This document shows positions 17,680-27,140 of a DNA stretch of 64,000 nt, piece by piece. Positions within the stretch are counted from its first letter, which is position 1. Every line of letters starts with the position of its first letter. Position numbers and translations under genes: made by a program. Under the pieces are notes generated by a model. It did no database searches. It was given only the letters and a program-made list of their open reading frames with translations, and was not told where the DNA came from. Source of the stretch: Enterobacter huaxiensis (GTDB taxonomy: Bacteria; Pseudomonadota; Gammaproteobacteria; Enterobacterales; Enterobacteriaceae); contig NZ_CP043342.1 in assembly GCF_003594935.2 (NCBI RefSeq), forward strand, positions 4,092,001 to 4,156,000, in the 5' to 3' direction.

Positions 17680-19347
17680 GTGGCTCAATTCGTTTATACC
17701 ATGCATCGTGTCGGCAAAGTGGTTCCGCCGAAACGTCATATTCTTAAAAATATCTCGCTGAGCTTCTTCCCGGGCGCAAAAATCGGCGTTCTGGGTCTCA
17801 ACGGTGCCGGTAAGTCCACCCTGCTGCGCATCATGGCCGGCATCGATACAGACATCGAAGGTGAAGCCCGTCCGCAGCCCGGCATCAAGATTGGTTACCT
17901 GCCGCAGGAACCTCAGCTGAATCCGGAACACACCGTGCGCGAATCCGTTGAAGAGGCGGTTTCCGAGGTGGTTAACGCGCTGAAAGGTCTGGATGAAGTG
18001 TATGCCAAATACGCCGAACCGGATGCGGACTTCGACAAGCTGGCCGCTCAGCAGGGCAAGTTTGAAGAGATCATCCAGGCGCACGACGGTCACAACCTGA
18101 ACGTGCAGCTGGAGCGCGCGGCGGATGCCCTGCGTCTGCCAGACTGGGATGCCAAAGTTGAGAAGCTCTCCGGGGGTGAACGTCGCCGCGTCGCGCTGTG
18201 CCGCCTGCTGCTGGAAAAACCAGACATGCTGCTGCTCGACGAACCAACGAACCACCTGGATGCAGAATCTGTCGCCTGGCTGGAACGCTTCCTGCACGAC
18301 TTCGAAGGCACCGTTGTGGCGATTACCCACGACCGTTACTTCCTCGACAACGTTGCGGGCTGGATCCTGGAGCTGGACCGCGGCGAAGGTATTCCGTGGG
18401 AAGGCAACTACTCCTCCTGGCTGGAGCAGAAAGATCAGCGTCTGGCGCAGGAAGCTTCTCAGGAAGCGGCGCGCCGCAAGTCTATTGAGAAAGAGCTGGA
18501 GTGGGTGCGTCAGGGCGCGAAGGGCCGTCAGTCTAAGGGCAAAGCCCGTCTGGCACGCTTTGAAGAGCTGAACAACACCGAATACCAGAAACGTAACGAA
18601 ACCAACGAACTGTTTATTCCGCCTGGAGCACGTCTGGGGGATAAAGTGGTTGAAGTCAGCAACCTGCGCAAGTCTTACGGCGACCGCCTGCTGATCGACG
18701 ACCTGAGCTTCTCCGTACCGAAAGGGGCTATCGTCGGGATCATCGGTCCGAACGGCGCGGGTAAATCCACCCTGTTCCGCATGATGTCCGGTCAGGAACA
18801 GCCTGACAGCGGCTCTATCACCCTGGGTGAGACCGTGAAGCTGGCGTCCGTCGATCAGTTCCGTGACGCAATGGACAACAGCAAAACCGTGTGGGAAGAA
18901 GTGTCCGGCGGTCTGGATATTATGCGTATCGGCAACACCGAGATGCCAAGCCGCGCCTACGTTGGCCGCTTTAACTTCAAAGGCACCGACCAGGGCAAAC
19001 GCGTGGGCGAGCTGTCCGGCGGCGAGCGCGGTCGTCTGCACCTGGCGAAGCTGCTGCAGGTGGGCGGTAACGTTCTGCTGCTCGATGAACCAACAAACGA
19101 CCTGGATATTGAAACCCTGCGCGCGCTGGAAAACGCCCTGCTGGAGTTCCCGGGCTGTGCGATGGTTATCTCGCACGACCGCTGGTTCCTTGACCGTATC
19201 GCGACCCACATCCTGGACTACCAGGACGAAGGTAAAGTGGAGTTCTTCGAAGGTAACTTCACCGAATACGAAGAGTACAAGAAACGCACGCTGGGCGCCG
19301 ACGCGCTGGAGCCGAAGCGTATTAAGTACAAGCGTATCGCGAAATAA
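17680..19347 (+). CDS. ettA: Energy-dependent translational throttle protein EttA (ABC-F)
   Basis: EttA is a cytoplasmic ABC-F ATPase that binds the ribosomal E site and gates the first elongation steps according to ATP/ADP. Two ABC domains are visible: Walker A GLNGAGKST and GPNGAGKST, signatures LSGGERRR and LSGGERGR, and Walker B LLLDEPTNHLD and LLLDEPTNDLD. The charged linker between them (QEAARRKSIEKELEWVRQGA) is typical. I chose the GTG start preceded by a GAGGCG ribosome site because it gives 555 residues as in E. coli; an ATG eight codons upstream has no ribosome site. Confidence 0.96.
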   Translation: MAQFVYTMHRVGKVVPPKRHILKNISLSFFPGAKIGVLGLNGAGKSTLLRIMAGIDTDIEGEARPQPGIKIGYLPQEPQLNPEHTVRESVEEAVSEVVNALKGLDEVYAKYAEPDADFDKLAAQQGKFEEIIQAHDGHNLNVQLERAADALRLPDWDAKVEKLSGGERRRVALCRLLLEKPDMLLLDEPTNHLDAESVAWLERFLHDFEGTVVAITHDRYFLDNVAGWILELDRGEGIPWEGNYSSWLEQKDQRLAQEASQEAARRKSIEKELEWVRQGAKGRQSKGKARLARFEELNNTEYQKRNETNELFIPPGARLGDKVVEVSNLRKSYGDRLLIDDLSFSVPKGAIVGIIGPNGAGKSTLFRMMSGQEQPDSGSITLGETVKLASVDQFRDAMDNSKTVWEEVSGGLDIMRIGNTEMPSRAYVGRFNFKGTDQGKRVGELSGGERGRLHLAKLLQVGGNVLLLDEPTNDLDIETLRALENALLEFPGCAMVISHDRWFLDRIATHILDYQDEGKVEFFEGNFTEYEEYKKRTLGADALEPKRIKYKRIAK

Positions 19348-19352
19348 ACGCA

Positions 19353-19380
19353 AAACGGCAACTTCGGTTGCCGTTTTTTA
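19353..19380 (+). terminator. ettA terminator
   Basis: A perfect stem of AACGGCAAC with GTTGCCGTT around a TTCG-type loop is followed by six T residues right after the ettA stop. Confidence 0.9.
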
Positions 19381-19390
19381 TGTTTGTACT

Positions 19391-19461
19391 CTCTCCCCGT
19401 GGGTGAGGGCATCAGGCCGCGCTGTTTGTAGGCCGGGTAAGGCGAAGCCGCCACCCGGCTT
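19391..19461. repeat. REP element and CTCTCCC/GGGTGAGGG repeat after ettA
   Basis: A copy of the CTCTCCC..GGGTGAGGGCATCAGGCCGC repeat is followed by a REP unit (GTAGGCCGGGTAAGGCGAAG with its complement GCCGCCACCCGGC). It separates ettA from the convergent LysR gene. Confidence 0.8.
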
Positions 19462-19463
19462 TT

Positions 19464-20363
19464 TTATTTACCCACGTAATACCGCTTCACCTCATCAAAC
19501 TGCATCGCAAACTCGATATAGCTCATCAGCGCGGGTGAATTCAGCTTGCGGCTTGGATACGCCAGCCAAAGGTCGTTGCCTTCAACGTTCCACTCCGACA
19601 GCACCTTTACCAGCGCGCCCTTTTCGATCTTATCTTCCAGCAGGAAAGCGGGCAGCAGCGTGATTCCCGCCCCGGCGATCGCACACTCTCGTGCGTACAC
19701 CAGGTTATCCGTCATGTGGGCGTTATCCGGCAGGTAGCGGTAATCCTCGTTCTCGCTGCGTAACAGCCACTCAGACCACGCTCTGTGCGTAATGCTGCGG
19801 TGCTCAACCAGCTGACGGGGATGGATTAACGGCTCCCGACGCGCCAGATAGGCGGGCGAGGCCAGCATGTAGCGCGGGCAGTGCCCTATCATGCGGCCAA
19901 TCAGGGAGGAGTCCTGCGGCTTGCCGGTGCGCAGCGCCACGTCAAAGCCGGACTCGACCAGATCCACCACATCGTCAGAAATCGACACATCGAGCGAAAC
20001 GTCAGGATAGCGAAGCTGAAACTCGGCGTTCAGATGCGCCAGCAGCGTTGCGCCAATCCCCGCCGGACAGGTGATCCGCAGCCGTCCGCTGGGGTTTTCA
20101 CGCAGTCGCTGGATGGCGTACTCCGCCCGCTCGCTGGCGGCCAGCATCTCCCGGCAGTGCACCAGATAGTGTTCGCCCGCAAACGTCAGGTTCAGCCTGC
20201 GCGTGGTGCGGTTAAGCAGGCGGATCCCCACCTGCTGCTCCAGCTGGCTGATGCGCTGGCTGACGCTGGATTTCGGCAATTCAGCCTTTTGCGCTGCGGC
20301 GGTAAAGCTGCCCATCTCCGCGACCAGCGCGAACAGCGCCATATCCTGAAGCTGCTTAAACAT
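19464..20363 (-). CDS. LysR family transcriptional regulator
   Basis: A 299-residue LysR-type regulator. The N-terminal winged helix is clear (MALFALVAEMGSFTAAAQKA, SSVSQRISQLEQQVGIRLLN), followed by a substrate-binding domain from about residue 90 (GRLRITCPAGIGATLLAHL). It belongs to the large YafC/DsdC-unlike subgroup often called CrgA-like. It is divergent from a zinc-binding-dehydrogenase family gene and 108 bases from it, so that gene is its likely target. The pair is not found between ettA and nadR in E. coli K-12. The effector is unknown. Confidence 0.88.
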   Translation of the reverse strand: MFKQLQDMALFALVAEMGSFTAAAQKAELPKSSVSQRISQLEQQVGIRLLNRTTRRLNLTFAGEHYLVHCREMLAASERAEYAIQRLRENPSGRLRITCPAGIGATLLAHLNAEFQLRYPDVSLDVSISDDVVDLVESGFDVALRTGKPQDSSLIGRMIGHCPRYMLASPAYLARREPLIHPRQLVEHRSITHRAWSEWLLRSENEDYRYLPDNAHMTDNLVYARECAIAGAGITLLPAFLLEDKIEKGALVKVLSEWNVEGNDLWLAYPSRKLNSPALMSYIEFAMQFDEVKRYYVGK

Positions 20364-20471
20364 GATTGTTCATCCTGTACGAACACTGCGTTCTTGATTG
20401 TCCATCTTATCACGCAACTGTCCACTTAATAGACTAGCCTCAACAAAACGCATTCCATTGAGGAGCACACC

Positions 20472-21473
20472 ATGTCTGTTAAAGCCATTGCCGTTAACCC
20501 AGCGAACCCATCAGCTTTTATCGAAATCACCCAACCGATGCCGCAGCCCGGCGAGCACGATCTGCTGGTCGAGGTCAAAGCCGTTTCCATAAATCCTGTC
20601 GATACCAAAGTCCATGCAGGTATCGCTAAAAATGGCCTGAAAGATCCGCGCATTCTCGGGTGGGATGCCAGCGGGATCGTCAAAGCCGTTGGGGCTGGCG
20701 TCACCGGGTTCAAACCGGGGGATGAAGTGTGGTACGCAGGCGACATCACCCGTTCGGGCAGTAACGCCACCTACCAGCTGATAGATGCGCGCATCGTCGG
20801 GCATAAACCGGCAAGCCTTGGCTGGGCCGCCGCCGCCGCGCTGCCGCTGACCGCCCTCACCGCCTGGGAAGGATTGTTCGAACGGCTGAATATTCAGGAT
20901 GCCGGATCGGACAAAACGCTGCTGATCGTCGGCGGCGCAGGCGGCGTGGGATCGCTGGCGATCCCGTTTGCGAAGCACAACAGTAAGGTCACCGTCATCG
21001 CAACGGCCTCGCGGGAAGATTCCGCCCAGTGGTGTCGCGCTCGCGGTGCGGATCGGGTGGTGAACTACCGGGATCTGAAAGGCGAGCTGGCAAAACAGGG
21101 TATTACCTTTGTGGATTACATCTTCATCCTCAACGATACCGACGGGCACTGGGATGCCGTTAGCGAGCTTATTGCGCCACAGGGGCACATCTGTTCCATC
21201 GTTGAGAATGAACATCCGCTGAATCAGGATAAGCTGAAATCCAAATCCGCCGCGCTGCACTGGGAATTTATGTACACCCGCAGCATGTACCAGACGGCGG
21301 ATATGGCGCGTCAGGGGGAGATCTTAGACGAGGTTGCGAAGCTGGTGGATAACGGCGTGGTCGAAAGCTCGCTCAGCGAAACGCTGCACGGGCTGAGCGT
21401 GGAAAGCATTACCGAGGCGCACCGCAAGGTGCTGGAGGGACATATGCGCGGTAAAGTGGTGGTTGAGTATTGA
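20472..21473 (+). CDS. Zinc-binding alcohol dehydrogenase family protein (quinone reductase-like MDR)
   Basis: The 333-residue product is a medium-chain dehydrogenase/reductase of the NADPH:quinone reductase type. The N-terminal GroES-like part contains GWDASGIVKAVGAGVTGFKP and PGDEVWYAGD; the nucleotide-binding loop is IVGGAGGVGSLAI near residue 155. The usual catalytic zinc cysteines are not present, so it probably works without zinc on a small carbonyl or quinone. The start has a GAGGAG ribosome site. It is divergent from the LysR gene, which probably controls it. Confidence 0.88.
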   Translation: MSVKAIAVNPANPSAFIEITQPMPQPGEHDLLVEVKAVSINPVDTKVHAGIAKNGLKDPRILGWDASGIVKAVGAGVTGFKPGDEVWYAGDITRSGSNATYQLIDARIVGHKPASLGWAAAAALPLTALTAWEGLFERLNIQDAGSDKTLLIVGGAGGVGSLAIPFAKHNSKVTVIATASREDSAQWCRARGADRVVNYRDLKGELAKQGITFVDYIFILNDTDGHWDAVSELIAPQGHICSIVENEHPLNQDKLKSKSAALHWEFMYTRSMYQTADMARQGEILDEVAKLVDNGVVESSLSETLHGLSVESITEAHRKVLEGHMRGKVVVEY

Positions 21474-21487
21474 GTGGTTTGTTCCCC

Positions 21488-21567
21488 TCTCCCCGGCCCT
21501 CTCCCAAAGGGAGAGGGAGGCTAAAGTTCCCTCTCCCCTGTGGGGAGAGGGTTAGGGTGAGGGGTAA
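21488..21567. repeat. Double CCCTCTCCC/GGGAGAGGG hairpin repeat
   Basis: Two adjacent inverted repeats (21497-21517 and 21529-21551) of CCCTCTCCC with GGGAGAGGG are followed by TTAGGGTGAGGGG. Related copies lie after ettA and after deoD. It sits between two convergent genes and may act as a terminator. Confidence 0.75.
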
Positions 21568-21572
21568 GTTTT

Positions 21573-22805
21573 TTACCCCTGCTCCCCCATCATCTCCTTC
21601 ACCAGCTCGACGCAGCGCAGGAAACGGGAGTCGTAGTCAGACTCCTCTACGTGGACGAACTCAACGTTATTCTCGTTCAGCATCTCCACCAGCATGGACT
21701 GGAACTCTTTTCTGTTGACGGAGCTGCCGAGGCTGCGCATGCCGTCGGCCACCCACGGGGTATTGTTTTCCAGCAGGATCACCAGGTCGAAGCGGTACTC
21801 GTCAATCAGCGCCTGCACGAACGGGTGCTCGCGCCCCTCGTACTTTTTACAGAACGCCTGCGTGGTGACGAAATCGGTGTCGATGAAGGCCACCTTGTTG
21901 GCATATTTCACGGCAAAATCAATGTACTGCGCATGGCCGAGCGCGATTTTATCGTAATCGGAATACTGCAGCGCCATCTCATCGCCGCCCAGGTGAGATA
22001 AGACGTAATCACGTCCGTATTCCCACGCGCTGGTGGTGTTGAAGATGTTCGCCAGCTTGTTGACCAGCGTGGATTTGCCGCTCGATTCCCCGCCCAGAAT
22101 GGCCACCGTACGCACAAAGAACGGCTTTACTTCGGTCGGAATGTAATCCCAGTAGCGGGAGGGATTCTCGCGGATCTGCGCCCCGCTGATGTTCATGAAC
22201 GTTCGCTTCGGATCGATCAGCACCGTCTCGATGCCCAGATGTTCGCGGAACTGCGGCGCGTCGGACTCTTCAGAGGTGTAGATCCAGTTCGGGGCGATAC
22301 CTTTCTCTTCCATAAACGCTTTGACGCCGTTGCTCCACACGTCCCAACCGTGCGGATACGGCTCCATGCCCTCTTCGTTGAAGGCATGAATACGGATGTT
22401 TTTCTGGTACTTAAACGTCTGAAGCAGCCAGCGCAGGCGGTCAGAGACCGTCGGCTGCTGCGACATGGCGCTGTCTTCAAACAGCTGGCGGTCGCGCGTT
22501 TCGTCGTAGCCCATAATGATATGCAGCTCGTCCACCTGGCTACAGGCGCGCTGGATCAGATAGATATGCCCGGTATGCAGCGGATAAAACTTGCCGAACA
22601 CCACGCCAATGCTCTTTGAAATACGCGGAAATTCCAGCCCCAGAAAGCGGTGCAGCGCTTCCAGCTTCTGCGCGCTGGGGCTTTTGATTTTGGCGTTCAG
22701 CAGCTGGCTCAGGTAGCCTTTCGTCATGCCGCTGGCGTCCGCCACCTGCTGCAGCGTGCAGCCCTTCTGGCGAATTGCGGTCTTAAGATAGTCAAATGAT
22801 GACAT
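21573..22805 (-). CDS. nadR: Trifunctional NAD regulator NadR (repressor / NMN adenylyltransferase / ribosylnicotinamide kinase)
   Basis: NadR represses NAD synthesis genes when NAD is abundant and also makes NMN and NAD from ribosylnicotinamide. The 410 residues match E. coli. The N-terminal Cro-like helix-turn-helix is GCTLQQVADASGMTKGYLSQ; the adenylyltransferase domain begins at IGVVFGKFYPLHTGHIYLI and includes ISGAQIRENP; the kinase domain has a P-loop GGESSGKSTL near residue 240. It precedes no other gene in an obvious operon except upstream radA and serB, transcribed in the same direction. Confidence 0.97.
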   Translation of the reverse strand: MSSFDYLKTAIRQKGCTLQQVADASGMTKGYLSQLLNAKIKSPSAQKLEALHRFLGLEFPRISKSIGVVFGKFYPLHTGHIYLIQRACSQVDELHIIMGYDETRDRQLFEDSAMSQQPTVSDRLRWLLQTFKYQKNIRIHAFNEEGMEPYPHGWDVWSNGVKAFMEEKGIAPNWIYTSEESDAPQFREHLGIETVLIDPKRTFMNISGAQIRENPSRYWDYIPTEVKPFFVRTVAILGGESSGKSTLVNKLANIFNTTSAWEYGRDYVLSHLGGDEMALQYSDYDKIALGHAQYIDFAVKYANKVAFIDTDFVTTQAFCKKYEGREHPFVQALIDEYRFDLVILLENNTPWVADGMRSLGSSVNRKEFQSMLVEMLNENNVEFVHVEESDYDSRFLRCVELVKEMMGEQG

Positions 22806-22840
22806 AAATTACGGTGCCTCCTGCAAAATCGAATACGTAA

Positions 22841-24226
22841 TTATAAGTCGTCAAAGACATTTAACGCATCTGCGAGTTTTTTCACGCCGAAGACCTTCAT
22901 CCCTTCCGGGATCTTTTTCGGCACGTTAGCGGCTGGGACAATGGCACGACGGAAGCCGTGTTTCGCCGCCTCGGAGATACGCTCCTGGCCGCTCGGCACC
23001 GGACGGATCTCCCCGGCCAGCCCTACTTCGCCAAAGACCACCAGATCCTGCGGCAGCGGCCTGTCGCGAAGGCTGGAGACCATCGCCAGCAGCAGCGCCA
23101 GGTCAGCACTGGTTTCAGATACTTTCACGCCGCCCACCACGTTGACGAATACGTCCTGATCCGCCATCTGCAGGCCGCCATGACGGTGCAGCACCGCCAG
23201 CAGGATCGCCAGGCGGTTCTGCTCCAGGCCCACCGCCACGCGCCGCGGGTTGCCCATCATCGAGACGTCCACCAGCGCCTGGATCTCGACCAGCAGCGGA
23301 CGTGTTCCTTCCCACAGCACCATCACCGAGCTGCCGGAGGTGACTTCATCACCACGGCTCAGGAAGATGGCCGACGGGTTGCTGACTTCGCGCAGCCCCT
23401 GCTCGGTCATGGCGAAGACGCCTAACTCGTTTACGGCACCAAAGCGGTTCTTATGGCTGCGCAAGGTGCGGAAGCGGGAATCCGCATCGCCGTCGAGCAT
23501 CACGGAGCAGTCGATACAGTGTTCGAGAACTTTCGGCCCGGCCAGCGAGCCGTCTTTAGTCACGTGGCCGACCATCACTATCGCCACGCCGCGCGTTTTG
23601 GCAAAGCGCGTCAGGTAGGCCGCGGTTTCACGCACCTGCGCGACGCTGCCCGGCGAGGACTGTATGTCCGCCATGTGCATGACCTGGATGGAGTCGATCA
23701 CCATCAGCTTCGGCTGCTCTTCTTCAGCAATCATGCAGATCTGCTCGATGCTGGTTTCAGAGAGCATGTTCAGATTGCCGGTCGGCAGGCCAAGACGGTG
23801 CGCGCGCATCGCCACCTGCTGCAGTGACTCTTCCCCCGTGACGTACAGGGTTTTCATCTGTTCAGCGAGCTTGCACAGCGTTTGCAGCAGCAGGGTCGAT
23901 TTACCCGCGCCCGGGTTACCGCCGATCAGAATGGCGCTGCCCGGCACCACCCCGCCGCCGAGGACGCGATCGAACTCTTTGAAGCCGGTGGAGAAGCGCG
24001 GCAGCTCTTCAAGGCTGATGTCCGAGAGCTTTTGCACTTTCGACACGCCGGCGTTGCCCGCGTAGCCGCTCAGGCGCTCGTTGCGGGCCACGCTCGGCGA
24101 AGCCGCCACACCGCGCACTTCGGTGATGGTGTTCCAGGCATGACAGGCGCTGCATTGCCCCTGCCAGCGCGGATAATCCGCACCACATTCATTACAGACA
24201 AATGCGCGTTTTGGAGCTTTCGCCAC
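22841..24226 (-). CDS. radA: DNA repair protein RadA (Sms)
   Basis: RadA is a RecA-like branch-migration factor that processes recombination intermediates. The 461-residue protein has an N-terminal four-cysteine zinc finger (CNECG..CSACH), a Walker A motif GGNPGAGKSTLL near residue 100, the RadA-specific KNRFG motif, and a C-terminal Lon protease-like domain lacking the Lon catalytic dyad function. It lies between serB and nadR on the same strand, as in E. coli, and is probably cotranscribed with serB (gap of 42 bases). Confidence 0.97.
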   Translation of the reverse strand: MAKAPKRAFVCNECGADYPRWQGQCSACHAWNTITEVRGVAASPSVARNERLSGYAGNAGVSKVQKLSDISLEELPRFSTGFKEFDRVLGGGVVPGSAILIGGNPGAGKSTLLLQTLCKLAEQMKTLYVTGEESLQQVAMRAHRLGLPTGNLNMLSETSIEQICMIAEEEQPKLMVIDSIQVMHMADIQSSPGSVAQVRETAAYLTRFAKTRGVAIVMVGHVTKDGSLAGPKVLEHCIDCSVMLDGDADSRFRTLRSHKNRFGAVNELGVFAMTEQGLREVSNPSAIFLSRGDEVTSGSSVMVLWEGTRPLLVEIQALVDVSMMGNPRRVAVGLEQNRLAILLAVLHRHGGLQMADQDVFVNVVGGVKVSETSADLALLLAMVSSLRDRPLPQDLVVFGEVGLAGEIRPVPSGQERISEAAKHGFRRAIVPAANVPKKIPEGMKVFGVKKLADALNVFDDL

Positions 24227-24268
24227 GGTTTACCTCGTTATTTCTGAGCGGCCTACAATAGCAGACCG

Positions 24269-25237
24269 CTATTTCTGATTAATACTGCCGGAGAGAATGC
24301 AGAATACCCCCATCAGGTCGGCATGACGGATGGTGACTTCCGTCTTTTCATTTACTTTTGGCTTGGCATGGTAGGCAATGCCAAGACCGGCGACCTTGAT
24401 CATCGGCAGATCGTTGGCGCCGTCGCCGATGGCCACGGTCTGCGCGACCGGAATGTCATATTTTTCCGCCAGGCGGGTCAGCGTGCTGGCTTTGTACTGC
24501 GCATCCACAATGTCGCCAATAACGTGACCGGTAAGTTTGCCGTCCATGATCTCCAGCTCGTTCGCCACCACGGTGGTCAAACGCAGCTTGTCACGGAGAT
24601 AATCGGCAAAGAAGGTGAACCCGCCGGAGGCAATCGCCACTTTCCAGCCCAGCGTCTCCAGCTTTAGCACCAGCTGGGTTAGCCCCGGCATCAGCGGCAG
24701 CTCGTCGCGCACCTGACGCAAAATGGTCGCGTCGGCCCCTTTCAGGGTTGCCACGCGCTGTCTCAGGCTGGCGGTAAAGTCCAGCTCGCCGCGCATCGCG
24801 CGCTCGGTCACATCCGCCACCAGCTCGCCGCTGCCCGCCAGCTTCGCAAGCTCGTCAATACACTCGATCTGGATCGCCGTTGAGTCCATGTCCATCACCA
24901 GCAGGCCCGGCGTTTTCAGGTGTGGGATTTTGCCGAGCGGAGCAACGTCCAGCCCGGCGTCGTGCGCCAGACGCGTCGCGCGCTGCGTCAGGGAACCCGC
25001 CAGGCGAATGACCTGATAATCCTCTACGCACCAGGCCGCCACAATGACCATCGCCGCACCCAGTTTGCTTTGGTACTGGGTCAGGCGTTGCTTGTCCAGG
25101 CCGCGTCCGTACAGCAGCCAGCCGCTACGGCCAGCGTGGTAATCCAGAGGCATCACCTCATCGCCACTTAGAGAGAGCGGCAATCCTGGCCATAAAGAGA
25201 CATCCGTTGGCAGGTCGCACCAGGTAATGTTCGGCAT
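24269..25237 (-). CDS. serB: Phosphoserine phosphatase SerB
   Basis: SerB removes phosphate from O-phosphoserine, the last step of serine synthesis. The start MPNITWCDLP, with ribosome site AGGAGC, gives 322 residues, the E. coli length; a 50-codon upstream extension overlaps divergent ytjB and is rejected. The HAD motifs are MDMDSTAIQIE (nucleophile and acid/base Asp), IASGGFTFF, and GDGANDLPMI. An ACT-like N-terminal part precedes the catalytic domain. radA follows on the same strand. Confidence 0.97.
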   Translation of the reverse strand: MPNITWCDLPTDVSLWPGLPLSLSGDEVMPLDYHAGRSGWLLYGRGLDKQRLTQYQSKLGAAMVIVAAWCVEDYQVIRLAGSLTQRATRLAHDAGLDVAPLGKIPHLKTPGLLVMDMDSTAIQIECIDELAKLAGSGELVADVTERAMRGELDFTASLRQRVATLKGADATILRQVRDELPLMPGLTQLVLKLETLGWKVAIASGGFTFFADYLRDKLRLTTVVANELEIMDGKLTGHVIGDIVDAQYKASTLTRLAEKYDIPVAQTVAIGDGANDLPMIKVAGLGIAYHAKPKVNEKTEVTIRHADLMGVFCILSGSINQK

Positions 25238-25354
25238 TGAAGCTCCTGTAAATTCGTTCGCGCCGGAAGGTTCCAGAGGGAAAATAACGCATGAGGCTAC
25301 CCTGTAACCATCACTTCTGGCAACATTAAGCCGTAAATTTTCAGCAGGTGGAAT

Positions 25355-25999
25355 ATGGCTCGCGCAAAACTGAAATTCCGGCTTCATCGCGCCGTGATTG
25401 TCCTTTCCTGTCTCGCACTATTGGTCGCGCTGATGCAGGGGGCATCCTGGTTTAGCCAGAATCATCAACGACAACGTAACCCACAGTTTGAAGAGCTGGC
25501 CCGTACGCTGGCGCGTCAGGTGACGCTCAACGTCGCCCCGTCCATGCGTAACGAAACGCCGGATGACAAGCGGATAGCTCAGGTGTTACGCCTGTTAACG
25601 GAAAACAGCCGTATTCTGGATGCCGGGGTCTATGACGAACAAGGCGACCTGATAGCGCGCGCGGGAGAGCACGTCGACGTGCGCGACAGGCTGGCGCTGG
25701 ACGGCAAAAAAGCCGGCGGCTACTTCAACCAGCAGATCGTCGAACCTATTCAGGGCAAGAATGGCCCGCTGGGGTATTTGCGTCTTACGCTTGATACCCA
25801 CACCCTGCCAACCGAAGCCAAGCAGGTCGATAACACTACCAATATTCTGCGCCTGATGCTGCTGCTCTCCCTGGCAATAGGCGTGGTGCTGGCACGAACC
25901 CTGCTGCAGGGCAAACGTACCCGCTGGCAGCAGTCACCGTTCCTGCTCACCGCCAGCAAATCGGTGCCTGAAGACGAAGAGAGCGAGAAGAAAGAATAG
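25355..25999 (+). CDS. ytjB: Membrane protein YtjB (Smp)
   Basis: The 214-residue protein matches E. coli Smp/YtjB throughout. A transmembrane helix lies near residues 12-33 (AVIVLSCLALLVALMQGASW) and a second near residues 165-180 (LRLMLLLSLAIGVVLA), with a periplasmic region between them that includes LDAGVYDEQGDLIARAGE, and a charged cytoplasmic tail. This layout resembles a sensor module without an output domain. Its function is not established. It is divergent from serB and 39 bases ahead of lplA on the same strand. Confidence 0.92.
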   Translation: MARAKLKFRLHRAVIVLSCLALLVALMQGASWFSQNHQRQRNPQFEELARTLARQVTLNVAPSMRNETPDDKRIAQVLRLLTENSRILDAGVYDEQGDLIARAGEHVDVRDRLALDGKKAGGYFNQQIVEPIQGKNGPLGYLRLTLDTHTLPTEAKQVDNTTNILRLMLLLSLAIGVVLARTLLQGKRTRWQQSPFLLTASKSVPEDEESEKKE

Positions 26000-26038
26000 T
26001 GATAAAGTAGGCGTATGAATCGGTAAAGGAACGCTGCC

Positions 26039-27055
26039 ATGTCGTCATTACGCCTGCTTATCTCTGACTCTTACGATCCCTGGTTTAACCTCGCGGTGGA
26101 GGAGTGCATCTTCCGCCAGATGCCCGCCACCCAGCGCGTGCTTTTTCTCTGGCGCAACGCCGACACGGTCGTTATTGGCCGCGCGCAAAACCCGTGGAAA
26201 GAGTGTAACACCCGGCGCATGGAAGAGGACAACGTCCGTCTCGCGCGCCGCAGCAGCGGCGGCGGCGCGGTATTCCACGATCTGGGCAATACCTGCTTTA
26301 CCTTTATGGCGGGCAAGCCGGAGTACGACAAAACCATCTCTACCTCGATTGTGCTCAACGCGCTGAATTCGCTCGGCGTCACGGCGGAAGCCTCAGGCCG
26401 TAATGACCTGGTGGTGAAAACGCCTGACGGTGACCGGAAAGTGTCGGGCTCAGCCTATCGCGAAACGATGGATCGCGGTTTCCACCACGGCACGCTGCTG
26501 CTGAATGCCGACCTGAGCCGTCTGGCGAACTACCTCAACCCGGACAAGAAAAAGCTGCAGGCCAAGGGGATCACCTCCGTGCGCGGCCGCGTGGCGAATC
26601 TGGTGGAGCTGCTGCCGGGCATTACGCACGAGCAAATCTGCCACGCCGTGCGCGAGGCGTTCTTTGCTCACTATGGCGAGCGCGTCGAAGCGGAAGTCAT
26701 CTCCCCGGATAAAACCCCGGACCTGCCCAACTTCGCGGAAACCTTCGCCCGCCAGAGCAGCTGGGAGTGGAACTTTGGCCAGGCGCCTGCCTTCTCGCAC
26801 CTGCTGGACGAACGCTTCACCTGGGGCGGCGTGGAGCTGCATTTTGACGTGGAGAAAGGCCATATCACCCGCACGCAGGTGTTTACCGATAGCCTGAACC
26901 CGGCACCGCTAGAGGCGCTGGCGGCTCGTTTACAAGGCTGTTTGTACCGGGCGGATATGCTGCAGCAGGAGTGCGACGCGTTGATCGGCGATTTCCCTGA
27001 GCAGGAAAAAGAGCTGCGGGAGCTGTCGGCGTGGATTGCACAGGCCGTGCGCTAG
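26039..27055 (+). CDS. lplA: Lipoate-protein ligase A
   Basis: LplA activates free lipoate with ATP and attaches it to the E2 and H proteins of 2-oxoacid dehydrogenases and glycine cleavage. The 338-residue length equals E. coli LplA. Motifs seen are the RRSSGGGAVFHDLGN loop near residues 69-83, the NDLVV segment, the KVSGSAYR lipoyl-AMP binding lysine region and the C-terminal accessory domain (WEWNFGQAP). It follows ytjB and ends in a REP pair opposite deoD. Confidence 0.97.
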   Translation: MSSLRLLISDSYDPWFNLAVEECIFRQMPATQRVLFLWRNADTVVIGRAQNPWKECNTRRMEEDNVRLARRSSGGGAVFHDLGNTCFTFMAGKPEYDKTISTSIVLNALNSLGVTAEASGRNDLVVKTPDGDRKVSGSAYRETMDRGFHHGTLLLNADLSRLANYLNPDKKKLQAKGITSVRGRVANLVELLPGITHEQICHAVREAFFAHYGERVEAEVISPDKTPDLPNFAETFARQSSWEWNFGQAPAFSHLLDERFTWGGVELHFDVEKGHITRTQVFTDSLNPAPLEALAARLQGCLYRADMLQQECDALIGDFPEQEKELRELSAWIAQAVR

Positions 27056-27061
27056 TAAAAA

Positions 27062-27131
27062 AGCCCGCTGGCGCTGCGCTTAGCGGGCCTACAAAACCGT
27101 AGGCCGGGTCAGGCGAAGCCGCCACCCGGCA
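27062..27131. repeat. REP pair between lplA and deoD
   Basis: Two REP units in inverted orientation (GCCCGCTGGCGCTGCGCTTA and GTAGGCCGGGTCAGGCGAAG with their complements) fill the gap between these convergent genes. Confidence 0.85.
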
Positions 27132-27140
27132 CAACAGTTC

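Noticed and set aside
17608..19353. A 581-codon open frame on the minus strand
   Set aside because: It is fully antisense to ettA, whose two ABC domains are intact; its composition is that of a shadow frame.
25238..25387. N-terminal extension of serB by 50 codons
   Set aside because: It overlaps the divergent ytjB start, lacks similarity, and the internal ATG has a good ribosome site and gives the E. coli length.
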